Shown here piece after piece: positions 8,108 through 18,556 of a DNA stretch of 64,000 nucleotides. Where the stretch lies: NCBI GenBank assembly GCA_023460935.1, contig JAEWOI010000020.1, positions 62,001-126,000 on the forward strand, written 5' to 3'. The position numbers and the translations under genes were made by a program. Origin of the DNA: Actinomycetes bacterium (GTDB lineage Bacteria; Actinomycetota; Actinomycetes; Propionibacteriales; Propionibacteriaceae). How positions within the stretch are numbered: position 1 is the stretch's first letter; each line of letters opens with the position of its first letter. The notes below the pieces were generated by a model that saw only the letters and a list, made by a program, of their open reading frames with translations, did not search any database and was not told the origin of the DNA.

Positions 8108-9471
8108 ACCGATGGGTGTGGCCCGGCGCGGTGGTCGGCGCCCTGGCCGCGATCACCACGGCCGCGGCGCTGGTGCCGGCACAGGGCGTGCCGGAGGCGG
8201 CGCTGACCGCCCCGGCGGCGCGGCTGTCACTGGTCTGCCCGGCGTTCACCTCGGTGACCGCCACGCTGCGCGTGGCCGCCGTCGGTGCCGCCGGCTTGCG
8301 CACCGCCCCACTGTCCACCCCGAACCAGTCGGCGGAGTCCGACCGGCTGGTGGTCCAGTCCAACCCCGCCGAGCCGGTGCGGGTCTCCGGGCTGCTGCCC
8401 GATCCGTTCGGTGCCACCACCGTGGTGCGGGCCGCCGAGGGCCCGGACCGGGGCCTGTCCGCGGTCGGCTGCGCCGCGCCGCGCACCGAGCACTGGTTCG
8501 CCGGCGTCGACGTGTCAGCGCAGGCCCAGTCAGAGGTCGTCGTCGTCAACCTCGACGGCAATCCGGTGTCGGTGGACCTCGGCGTCCACGGTGCACAGGG
8601 ACGGGTGTCTGCCCCCCGCGGCGTCGAAGTGCCCGGCAACACGGCCCGGACGATCTCTCTCGGCGGGCTGCCCCGCGCGGAGGGCCCGCTGACCGTTGCT
8701 GTGACCAGCTCCGACGGGCGGGTGGCGGCCTTTCTCCGGCAGCGCACGTGGGCAGGGGAGGTCCCGCTGGGCGCCGACTGGCTGCCTCCGGCCCAGGCTC
8801 CCGCGACGGAACTGGTGGTGGCCGGCATCGCAGCCGGTGAAGGCGCCCGCACCCTCGTGGTGGGCAACCCGGGCGAGCGGACCGCGACCGTTGGCGTCAG
8901 CTTCCTCACCGACTCGGGGCCGATCGAGCTCACCGGGCTGGAGCAGCTGGAAGTGCCCGCCGGCACCACCCGGACGCTGCGGCTCGGTACCGGCCTGGAC
9001 GGTCAGGCTGGCGCCCTGCGGCTCACGTCCACCCAGCCGGTCGTGGCGGGGGTGAACCAGGACACCGGTACCGCCCGGGGTCGCAGGGACCCCGCGCACG
9101 CCACAGCCGGGGAGCCGCTCCCCGGCGACGGGATCTGGCCGCTGCCGGCCGGCAGGTCGGCGCGGACCCTGCTGCAACTCGCCAATCCGGCCGAGGCCGA
9201 GGCGACGGTGACCTTGATCTCGACCGTGGGCGGCCGGCAGGGCCAGCCGGAGGCCGTCACCGTGCCGCCCGGCTCGACGAAGACTGTGGAGCTCGCTGCC
9301 GGGCCGGCCAACGTGGTGCGGGTGCAGACCGAAGCCACCGGCCTGCGGGCTGCCCTGGTCAGCACCGCCCGCCTGGGCGACGTGCGTGGCCTCACGGTGC
9401 TGCCGCTGGGCACCGACCAGTCGGGCCCCGCAGCTTCGCAGGTGGTCTTCGACGCCCACGTGGGCAGCTGA
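8104..9471 (+). CDS. DUF5719 family secreted/anchored protein
   Basis: 455 residues. The N-terminus (WPGAVVGALAAITTAAALVPA) is a signal peptide or single membrane anchor. The rest is extracellular-looking and beta-rich, with repeated short motifs such as VVVNLDGNPVSVDLGV, LVVGNPGERTATVGVSF and LLQLANPAEAEATVTLIS. These three similar 'value of a field plus N-P' units suggest a tandem immunoglobulin-like fold. This is the DUF5719 family, nearly always encoded right after the giant GT2 gene. ATG overlaps the GT2 stop codon (ATGA). The function is unknown, probably as a periplasmic partner of the glycosyltransferase. Confidence 0.8.
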   Translation: MNRWVWPGAVVGALAAITTAAALVPAQGVPEAALTAPAARLSLVCPAFTSVTATLRVAAVGAAGLRTAPLSTPNQSAESDRLVVQSNPAEPVRVSGLLPDPFGATTVVRAAEGPDRGLSAVGCAAPRTEHWFAGVDVSAQAQSEVVVVNLDGNPVSVDLGVHGAQGRVSAPRGVEVPGNTARTISLGGLPRAEGPLTVAVTSSDGRVAAFLRQRTWAGEVPLGADWLPPAQAPATELVVAGIAAGEGARTLVVGNPGERTATVGVSFLTDSGPIELTGLEQLEVPAGTTRTLRLGTGLDGQAGALRLTSTQPVVAGVNQDTGTARGRRDPAHATAGEPLPGDGIWPLPAGRSARTLLQLANPAEAEATVTLISTVGGRQGQPEAVTVPPGSTKTVELAAGPANVVRVQTEATGLRAALVSTARLGDVRGLTVLPLGTDQSGPAASQVVFDAHVGS

Positions 9472-9489
9472 CCCGCCGCCTCCGGGCGC

Positions 9490-9930
9490 TCAGTCCCAAT
9501 CCTCCCCGGCCTTGCCGGACGGGTCGAGTTCGTCCAGGCCGATGCCGGTGAGCGCGGACAGCTGTTCGAGCAGCGCACGGTGCACCAGGCGGCGCAGCTC
9601 GGCCCGGGAGCTGGCGCGGTGCTCGAGCGGCCGCCGGAACAGCACCACCTGCCCGTTCCGGCCGGGCTGGGCGGGCACTGCTGCAGCCAGCGGCACCCGT
9701 TCGCTGCGCCACGCTGCGAGGTTGCCCGGTACCTCCTCGTAGCCGACGTCGATGCCCGTCACGGCCCGTGGGCACGCAGCGGCGGTCCTGGCCACGGAGG
9801 CCCGCAGGCACTCGGCGAAGAAGTCGGCGCCCCTCGTGCGCTGCCGCAAGGGCACCGGCGCTCCGGTGATCGGGTTGGGTGCGGCCATCGGGCCGCGCAG
9901 GCCCCGCCCGTGTCGCTCCCGCCGCCTCAT
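9490..9930 (-). CDS. Metallopeptidase-family (Rv3259-like) protein
   Basis: 146 residues beginning with the typical basic start MRRRERHGRGLRGP. It matches the short actinobacterial 'metallopeptidase family' (Zincin_1-like) proteins next to DUF3499 and manB. The canonical HExxH motif is absent; the corresponding helix reads LVHRALLEQLSALTG, so only one His and one Glu remain and peptidase activity is doubtful. The gene is opposite to DUF5719 and ends 18 bases after it. Start chosen at 9930 because the protein family begins here; the open frame further upstream lies across the next gene. Confidence 0.75.
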   Translation of the reverse strand: MRRRERHGRGLRGPMAAPNPITGAPVPLRQRTRGADFFAECLRASVARTAAACPRAVTGIDVGYEEVPGNLAAWRSERVPLAAAVPAQPGRNGQVVLFRRPLEHRASSRAELRRLVHRALLEQLSALTGIGLDELDPSGKAGEDWD

Positions 9931-9935
9931 GCGGG

Positions 9936-10373
9936 TCAGCGTAGTGCGCTGTTGAGGTAGAGCACGCCGGCCGCAGCGGCCAGCCCGAAGCTGCCCACCA
10001 CCACCACCACGATCGCGAACAGGTTCGGGGTGGCGGTCAGCAGCACCGGCGGGGTCTCCGCGTCGCGCGGGTCGTACCAGACGGGGAACCGGGTGCCGAC
10101 CTCCGGCCAGGGCCGGAAGCCCTCCGGGTTGCGGAACTCCCTCGGGGCTCCGGCGGTGTCGGTGAACCTGACCACCGGGAAGCCGACCTGCTGGGACTCG
10201 TCGAAGCCGGTGTCGACCAGATCGATGTGGACCACGCGGCCGACCGTGCGCACGCCGCGCCCGCGGTGGTCGCGGGAGGCGAGGTGGTGCTGGTAGAGCT
10301 CCCGGGCGCCCCAGGCCACACAGCCGAGCGACAGCGCTGCCAGCGCGACCGGCACCAGATCCCACCACTGCAT
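9936..10373 (-). CDS. DUF3592 family membrane protein
   Basis: 145 residues. Hydrophobic helices lie at both ends (residues 5-25 and 115-140), with a central soluble domain containing GVRTVGRVV, PVVRFTD and GTRFPVWYDPRD, the typical DUF3592 pattern. The protein is membrane-anchored and its function is unknown. It is 5 bp upstream of the metallopeptidase-like gene and is probably transcribed with it. Confidence 0.75.
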   Translation of the reverse strand: MQWWDLVPVALAALSLGCVAWGARELYQHHLASRDHRGRGVRTVGRVVHIDLVDTGFDESQQVGFPVVRFTDTAGAPREFRNPEGFRPWPEVGTRFPVWYDPRDAETPPVLLTATPNLFAIVVVVVGSFGLAAAAGVLYLNSALR

Positions 10374-10481
10374 TGCTCGCCCCAGAGGTCCGTCCTACGG
10401 GCTTTACCCCATCGTAGGCAGGCCGCGACACCAGCCCGCGCCTGCCAGTTACCCCGGTGGGGGAGGCGGTAACGTGGCGCC

Positions 10482-10835
10482 GTGATCAACCGGCGCTGCT
10501 CCCGGGCGGCCTGTCCCGATGCTGCGGTGGCGACGCTGACGTTCGTCTATGCCGACTCCACAGCTGTGCTGGGGCCGCTCGCGCTGCGCGCGGAGCCGGG
10601 CAACTACGACCTGTGCCGCGGGCACTCCTCGCGGCTGAGCGTTCCCCGCGGGTGGGAGGTCATCCGGCTCCCGGGCGACCTGGACAGCCCGCGTGCCTCG
10701 ACGGACGACCTGATGGCGCTGGCCGAGGCTGTCCGCCGGGTGGGGCTGGGGGACGGTGGTCCGGAGCCGCTCGAGCCGAAGGTGGCGCGCCGCAAGGGCC
10801 ACCTGGCCGTGCTCGCTGACCCGCAGGACGCCTGA
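10482..10835 (+). CDS. DUF3499 family protein
   Basis: 117 residues with a GTG start. It has the family's CSRAACPDAAVATLTFVYADSTAVLGPLA-like start, where C6 and C11 and later C37 with H40 (DLCRGH) could bind a metal. This is the DUF3499 family, which in mycobacteria (Rv3258c) lies directly before phosphomannomutase, as here with an 18-bp gap. The function is unknown; cysteine spacing suggests a zinc-ribbon-like fold. Confidence 0.85.
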   Translation: MINRRCSRAACPDAAVATLTFVYADSTAVLGPLALRAEPGNYDLCRGHSSRLSVPRGWEVIRLPGDLDSPRASTDDLMALAEAVRRVGLGDGGPEPLEPKVARRKGHLAVLADPQDA

Positions 10836-10852
10836 CCGCTAGGCTCCCAAAG

Positions 10853-12208
10853 GTGATCCGACCCGAGGTGTTCAAGGCCAACGACATCCGTGGCCTGGTG
10901 TCCGGCCCGGAGCCGGAGTGGGACGCCGCCGGCGCCAAGGCGATAGGGGCGGCCTTCGCAGCTGCCTTCAAGCTGGAGGGCGCCGAGTTCGTGCTCGGCC
11001 GGGACATGCGGGACGGCGGCCGCGAACTCAGCCTTGCCTTCGCCGACGGAGCCCGCGGCCAGGGCGCCGGGGTGGTCGACATCGGGCTGGCCAGTACCGA
11101 CCAGCTCTGGTTCGCGTCCGGACACACCCACCTGCCCGGGGTGCAGTTCACCGCATCGCACAACCCGGCGGACTACAACGGGGTGAAGTTCTGCCTTCCC
11201 GATGCCGCGCCGATCACCCCGGAACTGATGGCCAGCATCCGGGAGCTGTCCTTCACTGAACTACAACCAAGGTCCGAGGCGGGGGGCTACCGCGAGCAGG
11301 ACCTGCTCACCGAGTACGCCGCCCACCTCCACCGGCTGGTCGACCTGGGCGCGATCCGCCGGCTCAAGGTCGTCGTGGACGCCGGCAACGGCATGGCCGG
11401 GCTGACCACGCCGGCGGTCCTCGGGCCGCTCGACGTCGACGTGGTGGGCCTGTTCACCGAGCTCGACGGCAGGTTCCCCAACCACCCGCCGAACCCGCTG
11501 GAGCCCGCCAACCTGGTCGACGCCCAACGCGCCGTCCGTGAGCACGGCGCCGACCTCGGGCTGGTCTTCGACGGCGACGCCGACCGCTGCTTCCTCATCG
11601 ACGAGCGCGGGAACGTCGTGAGCCCCTCCGTGATCACGGCCCTGATCGCCCTTTCGGAGCTGCGGCGAGAACCCGGAGCCACCATCGTGGTGAACACGAT
11701 CACATCCCGGGCAGTCACCGAGGCCGTCACCGCAGCGGGCGGCCGGGTGGTGGTGAGCCCCGTGGGACACACGATGATGAAGGCCCGGATGGCCGAGCAC
11801 AACGCGATCTTCGGCGGTGAGCACTCCGCGCACTACTACTTCCGTGACTTCTGGGGTGCCGACACCGGGATGCTCGCAGCGTTGCACGTGCTGGCCATGG
11901 TGGGCCGTGGCGGCCGGTCGATGTCGGAACTGGCCGCATCGCTGCCGCAGTACGCGTCCTCCGGCGAACTCAACTCCAGGGTGGAGGATGCCGGGGCCGC
12001 CACCGCTGCGGTGGCCGAAGCCTTCGCCGGGCGGGGAACCATCGACCGGGGCGACGGGCTGCTGGTCACCGGCGCCGACTGGTGGCTGAGCGTCCGGGAG
12101 TCCAACACCGAACCGTTGCTGCGGCTCAACGTCGAGGCCAGGGACCCCGCCACCGTGGCGGCCCTGCGTGACGAAGCCCTGGCCATCATCCGAAAGGAAC
12201 ACCGATGA
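10853..12208 (+). CDS. manB: Phosphomannomutase / phosphoglucomutase
   Basis: 451 residues of the alpha-D-phosphohexomutase family. It interconverts mannose-6-phosphate and mannose-1-phosphate. The phosphoserine loop is TASHNPADYNG, the metal-binding loop FDGDADRC, the sugar-specificity loop GGEHSAHYYF, and the phosphate-binding loop RESNTEP near the C-terminus. Start GTG 10853. The stop overlaps the ATG of the Trm112-like gene (4 bp), and the SIS protein follows within 2 bp, so the three form one operon. It corresponds to Rv3257c (ManB/PmmA) by synteny. Confidence 0.93.
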   Translation: MIRPEVFKANDIRGLVSGPEPEWDAAGAKAIGAAFAAAFKLEGAEFVLGRDMRDGGRELSLAFADGARGQGAGVVDIGLASTDQLWFASGHTHLPGVQFTASHNPADYNGVKFCLPDAAPITPELMASIRELSFTELQPRSEAGGYREQDLLTEYAAHLHRLVDLGAIRRLKVVVDAGNGMAGLTTPAVLGPLDVDVVGLFTELDGRFPNHPPNPLEPANLVDAQRAVREHGADLGLVFDGDADRCFLIDERGNVVSPSVITALIALSELRREPGATIVVNTITSRAVTEAVTAAGGRVVVSPVGHTMMKARMAEHNAIFGGEHSAHYYFRDFWGADTGMLAALHVLAMVGRGGRSMSELAASLPQYASSGELNSRVEDAGAATAAVAEAFAGRGTIDRGDGLLVTGADWWLSVRESNTEPLLRLNVEARDPATVAALRDEALAIIRKEHR

Positions 12209-12408
12209 GCGACCTGCCCGCCGAGGTGCTGGAACTGCTGGTCTGCCCTTCCTGCCACACCAAGCTCGCCTGGGACTACGAGGCGGCCGAACTGGTCTGC
12301 ACCAACGCCGACTGCGGCCTGGCCTACCCCGTGCGGGACGGCATCCCGATCCTGCTGATCGACGAGGCCCGGCGGCCCGACCGCGGCCGGCCCGCGACGG
12401 CCGACTGA
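12205..12408 (+). CDS. Trm112-family small zinc-ribbon protein
   Basis: 67 residues. LLVCPSCHTKL and LVCTNADCG give a four-cysteine zinc ribbon, followed by AYPVRDGIPILLIDEAR, the hallmark of bacterial Trm112-like proteins. In eukaryotes Trm112 activates methyltransferases; in actinobacteria the partner is not known. It overlaps manB by 4 bp and is followed after 1 base by the SIS gene. Confidence 0.88.
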   Translation: MSDLPAEVLELLVCPSCHTKLAWDYEAAELVCTNADCGLAYPVRDGIPILLIDEARRPDRGRPATAD

Positions 12409-12409
12409 C

Positions 12410-13420
12410 ATGTACGAGTTCGACGACTCCCGGCTGGAGGACGAGGAGGCGCTCCGCAACGCGGACCACCTGCTGCGCCCGCTCGCAGAGGCCGGTGCCA
12501 GGGTGCGCAGGGAGGCTGCGGCCGCGGAGGAGCCACTGGAACGGCTCGACCCCACCGACCGGCCGCGGGCCATGATCACCTTCGGGCCCGAGGCGCGGCT
12601 GCTGCGCGCCGTCCTCGAGCCCACCTGTCCGGTTCCACTGGTGGCCTGGCCCCGGCTGGGCCTGCCCGGGTGGGTCGGGCCGCTGGACATCGTCGTGGTG
12701 CTGGGCGGCGGCGACCGGGTGAGCCTCGCCGCGGCCTTCGAGGCCGTGCGCCGCGGTTGCCGGCTGCTGGTCAGTTGCCAGGCCGACTCCCCGCTGGCGC
12801 GGCAGTCGGCCTCTGCCGCCACCACGCTGCTGCCCACTTCCACCGGCGACCCGCTGGCAGCGGCGATCATCGCGCTGGTCGCGCTGCACCGGCTCGGGCT
12901 CGGCCCGGCGGTCAGCCCGGAAGCCGTCGCCCAGGCGATGGACGAGGTGGCCACCGAGTCGTCGATGACGCTGGACGCCACCCGGAACCCCGCCAAGGCG
13001 ACCGCGCTGGAACTTGCGGACGCCCAGCCGCTGGTCTGGGGCGGGTCCATCCTGGCCGCACGCGCCAGCCGCAGGGTGGCGGAGGCGCTGCGGCAGGCAT
13101 CCGGACGGGTGGTGCTGTCCGCCGACGCCGGCGCCCTGCTGCCCCTGCTGGCCAGCGTGCCGCCGCGCGACCCGTTCGCCGACCCGTTCGACGAGGTCTC
13201 GTCCCAGCGCCGCCCCGGCCTGGTGCTGGTCGACGACGGCATGGACGACGAGCACGCTGCCGAGGACCGGCAGCTGCTCCGCCAGGCGGCTCTCGGCCAG
13301 GACGTGCTGGTCTCCAACCTCAGCCACGACGCCGGCACCGCGGTCGACCGCTACGTCACGGTGCTGCAGCAGGGCCTGTTCGCTGCCGCGTACCTGCAGA
13401 TCGGGCTCGGCCGCGCCTGA
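12410..13420 (+). CDS. SIS-domain protein, phosphomannose isomerase-like
   Basis: 336 residues. The two halves are consistent with a double SIS fold: VVVLGGGDRVSLAAAFEAVRR in the first half and LADAQPLVWGGS with ARRVAEAL in the second. It belongs to the actinobacterial group annotated as bifunctional phosphoglucose/phosphomannose isomerase-like (Rv3256c, TobH-like). Context within the manB operon suggests fructose-6-phosphate/mannose-6-phosphate conversion. The catalytic residues cannot be verified by eye, so isomerase activity is inference. Confidence 0.72.
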   Translation: MYEFDDSRLEDEEALRNADHLLRPLAEAGARVRREAAAAEEPLERLDPTDRPRAMITFGPEARLLRAVLEPTCPVPLVAWPRLGLPGWVGPLDIVVVLGGGDRVSLAAAFEAVRRGCRLLVSCQADSPLARQSASAATTLLPTSTGDPLAAAIIALVALHRLGLGPAVSPEAVAQAMDEVATESSMTLDATRNPAKATALELADAQPLVWGGSILAARASRRVAEALRQASGRVVLSADAGALLPLLASVPPRDPFADPFDEVSSQRRPGLVLVDDGMDDEHAAEDRQLLRQAALGQDVLVSNLSHDAGTAVDRYVTVLQQGLFAAAYLQIGLGRA

Positions 13421-13504
13421 GCCACCTGCTCGCCGCGCGTTTCGGCGCACGGCCGGTCGGTTACAGCTCAACCGCAACTGGACGCGCGTGGAAGGATGTG
13501 CGCC

Positions 13505-14440
13505 GTGAGTGCACACGGAGGAACAAGGGCGGTGTTCGCGGCCCTGCTGGCGAACGCCTTCATCGCACTGACCAAGTTCGTCGCCTGGGTGCTGACCGGG
13601 GCGGCGTCGATGCTCGCGGAGGCCGTGCACTCGGTGGCTGACACCGGGAACCAGATCCTGCTGCTGGTGGGCGGCCGGTCCGCTCGGCGCGAGGCCAGCG
13701 CCGAGCACCCCTTCGGCTACGGCAGGGCGCGCTACATCAACGCGTTCCTCGTGGCGATCATCCTGTTCAGCCTCGGCGGCCTGTTCGCCATCTACGAGGC
13801 CATCCACAAGTACGAGGAGATCGCGGCCGGCCACCCCAACGAGTTGCTCGAAGGCCCGTGGTGGTGGTTGCCGGTCGTGGTGCTGGTGGCGGCGATCGTC
13901 GCGGAGGGCTTCAGCTTCCGCACCGCGATCCGCGAGTCGTTGCCGCACAAGGGCCGGCAGAGCTGGACGCGGTTCATCCGTACCGCGAAGTCTCCCGAGC
14001 TGCCGGTGGTGCTGCTGGAGGACTTCGCTGCGCTGCTGGGCCTGGTGTTCGCCCTGGTCGGGGTGGGCATGACCCTCGCCACCCACAACGGGGTCTGGGA
14101 CGTCGCCGGCACGGCCCTGATCGGGGTGCTGCTGATCGCGGTGGCGATCACGCTCGCCGTGGAGACCAGGAGCCTGCTGCTCGGAGAGGCGGCCACCCCG
14201 GACGCCGTCGCCCGGATCACCTCGGCCCTTGCCGGCGCCGAGGGAGTGGGCCGGGTCATCCACCTCAAGACCATGCACCTGGGACCTGAGGAAGTGCTGG
14301 TTGCGGCGAAGATCGCCGTCGAACCCACCGAGTCGGCGGCTCGGGTGGCCCAGGTGATCGACAACGCCGAGTCGGCCATCCGGGCCGCCAATCCGATGGT
14401 CACCTCGCTCTACCTCGAGCCCGACATCGACCGCGGCTGA
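13505..14440 (+). CDS. Cation diffusion facilitator (CDF) family metal efflux protein
   Basis: About 311 residues. Six transmembrane segments; HSVADTGNQ in helix 2 is the family's metal-binding H/D motif, and FGYGRARYINAF follows the next helix. The cytoplasmic C-terminal domain (VGRVIHLKTMHLGPEEVLVAAKIAVEP) is the CDF dimer domain. The expected substrate is zinc, iron, manganese or another divalent ion; specificity cannot be told. The GTG at 13505 has GAAGGA 8 bases upstream; the ATG at 13496 is an alternative start adding three residues. A CTGCCG/CGGCAG hairpin at 14445-14459 follows the stop. Confidence 0.87.
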   Translation: MSAHGGTRAVFAALLANAFIALTKFVAWVLTGAASMLAEAVHSVADTGNQILLLVGGRSARREASAEHPFGYGRARYINAFLVAIILFSLGGLFAIYEAIHKYEEIAAGHPNELLEGPWWWLPVVVLVAAIVAEGFSFRTAIRESLPHKGRQSWTRFIRTAKSPELPVVLLEDFAALLGLVFALVGVGMTLATHNGVWDVAGTALIGVLLIAVAITLAVETRSLLLGEAATPDAVARITSALAGAEGVGRVIHLKTMHLGPEEVLVAAKIAVEPTESAARVAQVIDNAESAIRAANPMVTSLYLEPDIDRG

Positions 14441-14500
14441 CCGCCTGCCGTCGCGGCAGCGTTTAGGGCCTGGTTGGCAGCTCCCATAAGCTTGCCCATC

Positions 14501-15916
<1,416 letters not shown>

Positions 15917-15929
15917 GGGCGGGCGACGG

Positions 15930-16072
15930 CCCTTCGAGACGCTCGCTGCGCTCGCTCCTCAGGGACCGGGTTTGGAGTGGCGCTCGCTCCTCAGGGAACG
16001 GGTGTGGGGTGGCACGCGCTCCTCAGGGACCGGGTGTGGGGTGGCGCGCTCCTCAGGACCGGGTCTCGGAGG
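15930..16072. repeat. Dispersed palindromic repeat, copy 2, running into a 4-copy 32-bp tandem repeat
   Basis: 15930-15964 is a second copy of the palindromic repeat seen after manC (CCCTTCG, GCTCGCTGCGCTC, CCTCAGGG). From 15953 the block CGCTCCTCAGGGACCGGGT recurs with starts at 15953, 15985, 16017 and 16047, i.e. spacings 32, 32 and 30 bases, each followed by a G-rich TGTGGGGTGG-type spacer. It lies between the convergent ahcY and sixA genes. Tandem amplification of the end of a dispersed repeat is the simplest explanation. Copy number may vary between strains. Confidence 0.75.
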
Positions 16073-16184
16073 CAATCGCTATTGCGCACTCGATGCTCGG
16101 CACGCGCCCCGAGAGGCGTTACGACGCAACCACCGGGCGAATGCGCTCGGCAGTTGAGCCAGGTCGGCGCCGGGACCCCCGGGG

Positions 16185-16682
16185 TCAGCCGCGCGGGATC
16201 TCGAAGCGCTTGAGGGTCGCCTTGCCCTCGCCCAGGGTCTTCCACGCGCCGCGGTAGGTGAGCACGGCGAGGCCCGAGGTCGGGAACTTCGCCTCTACCC
16301 GCTCCACCAGCGGTGAGGGCTTGGCGAGGGTGACGATCAGGTCGCCCATGGTCGGCTGGTGCCCGATCAGGAGCGCGGTGTGCACGGTCTCGTCCAGGTC
16401 GTGCAGCTCGGTCAGCAGCTCACCCGGCCAGGCGTGGTAAATGCTCTCCGACGTCCGCACGTCCGAACACTGCGCGCCGCCGGTCTGGGCGCCGGCCCAG
16501 GTTTCCTGCACCCGGGTGGCGGTGGAAGCGAGCACCACGTCGATGTCGTAGCCGGCGAGGATCTCGCCGGCCGCAACCGCGTCCTTGCGGCCGCGCTCGG
16601 AGAGGGGGCGGCGGACGTCCGCCTCAGCGGTGTGCCACGACGACTTGGCGTGCCGCAGCACGATCAGGGTTTTGCCGGCCAT
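16185..16682 (-). CDS. sixA: SixA-like histidine phosphatase
   Basis: 165 residues, single-domain histidine phosphatase (phosphoglycerate mutase superfamily). The RHG-type motif is LRHAKSSW at residues 8-15 and the second catalytic His is in LIGHQPTMGDL. Length and the KSSW motif are those of SixA-type phosphohistidine phosphatases. The phosphoprotein target is unknown in actinobacteria. It is divergent from the malic enzyme gene, with 90 bp between them. Confidence 0.85.
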   Translation of the reverse strand: MAGKTLIVLRHAKSSWHTAEADVRRPLSERGRKDAVAAGEILAGYDIDVVLASTATRVQETWAGAQTGGAQCSDVRTSESIYHAWPGELLTELHDLDETVHTALLIGHQPTMGDLIVTLAKPSPLVERVEAKFPTSGLAVLTYRGAWKTLGEGKATLKRFEIPRG

Positions 16683-16772
16683 GGGGTCATCCTAGGGGTG
16701 CGCGCGCACCGGGCAGCTCCCGGTCGCTACGCTCGACACCGCCAGGGCGGCACAGCGAGCAGGAGGCACCGA

Positions 16773-18512
16773 ATGCGACAGCGGGATTTCAACCTCCTCA
16801 CCGGCACCAGGGACGCGGTGCTGCAGGTCAGCGCCCGCGGCCGGCTGATCCTGGTGCACCCCATGGCCAACCGCGGGACGGCGTTCACCATGGCCGAACG
16901 CGAGCAGCTGGGCATCTCGGGGCTGCTGCCCAGCCGCGTCACGACGATCGAGGAGCAGATGCGGCGCACCTACGCCCAGTACAGCCGCTCGCCGTCGCCG
17001 CTGGCGAAGTTCATCTACCTCTCCCAGCTGCGCGACCGCAACGAGGTGCTCTTCTACCGGCTGCTCAGCGAGCACCTCGAGGAGATGCTGCCGATCATCT
17101 ACACCCCCACCATCGGGGAGGCGATCGAGCGGTTCAGCCACGAGTACGTGGGCACCCGTGGGGTGTTCCTCTCCATCGACCACCCCGAACTGGTGGAGCA
17201 GGCCCTGCTCGACTTCGAGCTCGACGCAGACGACGTCGACCTGGTGGTGGTGACCGATGCCGAGGGCATCCTCGGCATCGGCGACCAGGGCATCGGCGGC
17301 ATCCAGATCGCCATCGGCAAGCTGGGCGTCTACACCGCCGCAGCGGGCATCCACCCGCGCCGGGCGATCCCTGTGGTGCTCGATGTCGGCACCGACAACC
17401 TCGGGCTGCTGAACAGCGACCTCTACCTCGGCGAGCGGCACGCCCGCGTGCGCGGTGAGCGCTACGACGAGTTCATCGACGACTTCGTGCAGGCCGTGAC
17501 CAGGCTGTTCCCCAACGCGATGCTGCACTGGGAGGACTTCGGCGCCGGTAACGCCCACCGGATCCTGGACCGGTACTCCGACCGGATCTGCACCTTCAAC
17601 GACGACATCCAGGGCACCGCGGCAGTGGTGCTGGCCTCGGTGCTGGCCGCCGTCCGGCTCACCGGGATGCCGCTGCCGCAGCACCGGGTCGTGATCTACG
17701 GCGCGGGCACGGCCGGGGTGGGGATCGCGGACATCATCAGGGAGGCGATGACCCGGGCGGGGCTGCCGGCCGAAGCCGGCCACTCCCGGTTCTACGCGTT
17801 CAACAGCCGCGGCCTGATCGTCGCCGACGGCGCCGGCGTCCGCGACTTCCAGCGGCCCTACGCGCGGGCTCGCGCCGAGGTGGACACCTGGGACGTGGCC
17901 GACCCGGGCCGGATCACGCTGGCCGAGGTTGTGCGCAACGTCCAGCCGACGATCCTGATCGGTGCTTCCGCGCAGCACGGCGCATTCACCGAGGAGGTGG
18001 TGCGCGCGATGGCCGCGGCCTGCGACCGGCCGATCATCCTGCCGCTGTCCAACCCGACCAGCCGTTCCGAGGCACACCCGGCGGACGTGCTGGAGTGGAG
18101 TGACGGCAGGGCGCTGATCGCCACCGGCAGCCCGTACGGCACCATCCGCCACGCCGACACCTACCACACCATCGCGCAAGCCAACAACGCGCTGATCTTC
18201 CCCGGGCTCGGCCTCGGGGTCTCCGTGGTCCAGGCCACCCGGGTCAGCGACGAGATGATCTATGCAGCGGCGGACGCCCTGGCCGGGCTGGTCAACGAGT
18301 ACCGCCCCGGGGCATCGCTGCTGCCGTCGATGAGCGACCTGCGCCTGGTGGCGGCGACCGTGGCCAAGGCCGTGGCCGAGACCGCGGAACGCCAGGGCCT
18401 GGCCCGGCGACCGATGACCAACCCGATCAGCGACATCTACCAGCGGATGTGGAAGCCGGAGTACCCGAGCCTGGAGATCCTGCCGGTCCGCGACGGCGGC
18501 GACCCCCGCTGA
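16773..18512 (+). CDS. NAD-dependent malic enzyme
   Basis: 579 residues, the long eukaryote/SfcA-type malic enzyme. It decarboxylates malate to pyruvate with NAD(P)+. Catalytic Tyr in YTPTIGEA, the metal site ENFG-like LHWEDFGAGNA, NDDIQGTAAV, the dinucleotide-binding GAGTAGVGIADII and PLSNPTSRSEA are all present. The ATG at 16773 has AGGAGG 6 bases upstream; the longer open frame before it is antisense to sixA. The gene is single. Confidence 0.93.
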   Translation: MRQRDFNLLTGTRDAVLQVSARGRLILVHPMANRGTAFTMAEREQLGISGLLPSRVTTIEEQMRRTYAQYSRSPSPLAKFIYLSQLRDRNEVLFYRLLSEHLEEMLPIIYTPTIGEAIERFSHEYVGTRGVFLSIDHPELVEQALLDFELDADDVDLVVVTDAEGILGIGDQGIGGIQIAIGKLGVYTAAAGIHPRRAIPVVLDVGTDNLGLLNSDLYLGERHARVRGERYDEFIDDFVQAVTRLFPNAMLHWEDFGAGNAHRILDRYSDRICTFNDDIQGTAAVVLASVLAAVRLTGMPLPQHRVVIYGAGTAGVGIADIIREAMTRAGLPAEAGHSRFYAFNSRGLIVADGAGVRDFQRPYARARAEVDTWDVADPGRITLAEVVRNVQPTILIGASAQHGAFTEEVVRAMAAACDRPIILPLSNPTSRSEAHPADVLEWSDGRALIATGSPYGTIRHADTYHTIAQANNALIFPGLGLGVSVVQATRVSDEMIYAAADALAGLVNEYRPGASLLPSMSDLRLVAATVAKAVAETAERQGLARRPMTNPISDIYQRMWKPEYPSLEILPVRDGGDPR

Positions 18513-18556
18513 CCCGGCGCTGGCGCCGCCCGCTGGTCGTTGGCGACCCGGCGCGG

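Noticed and set aside
14441..14500. Possible SAH riboswitch before ahcY
   Set aside because: The 60-base gap is short and I could not find the conserved riboswitch core; only a small hairpin is present, which may belong to the upstream gene.
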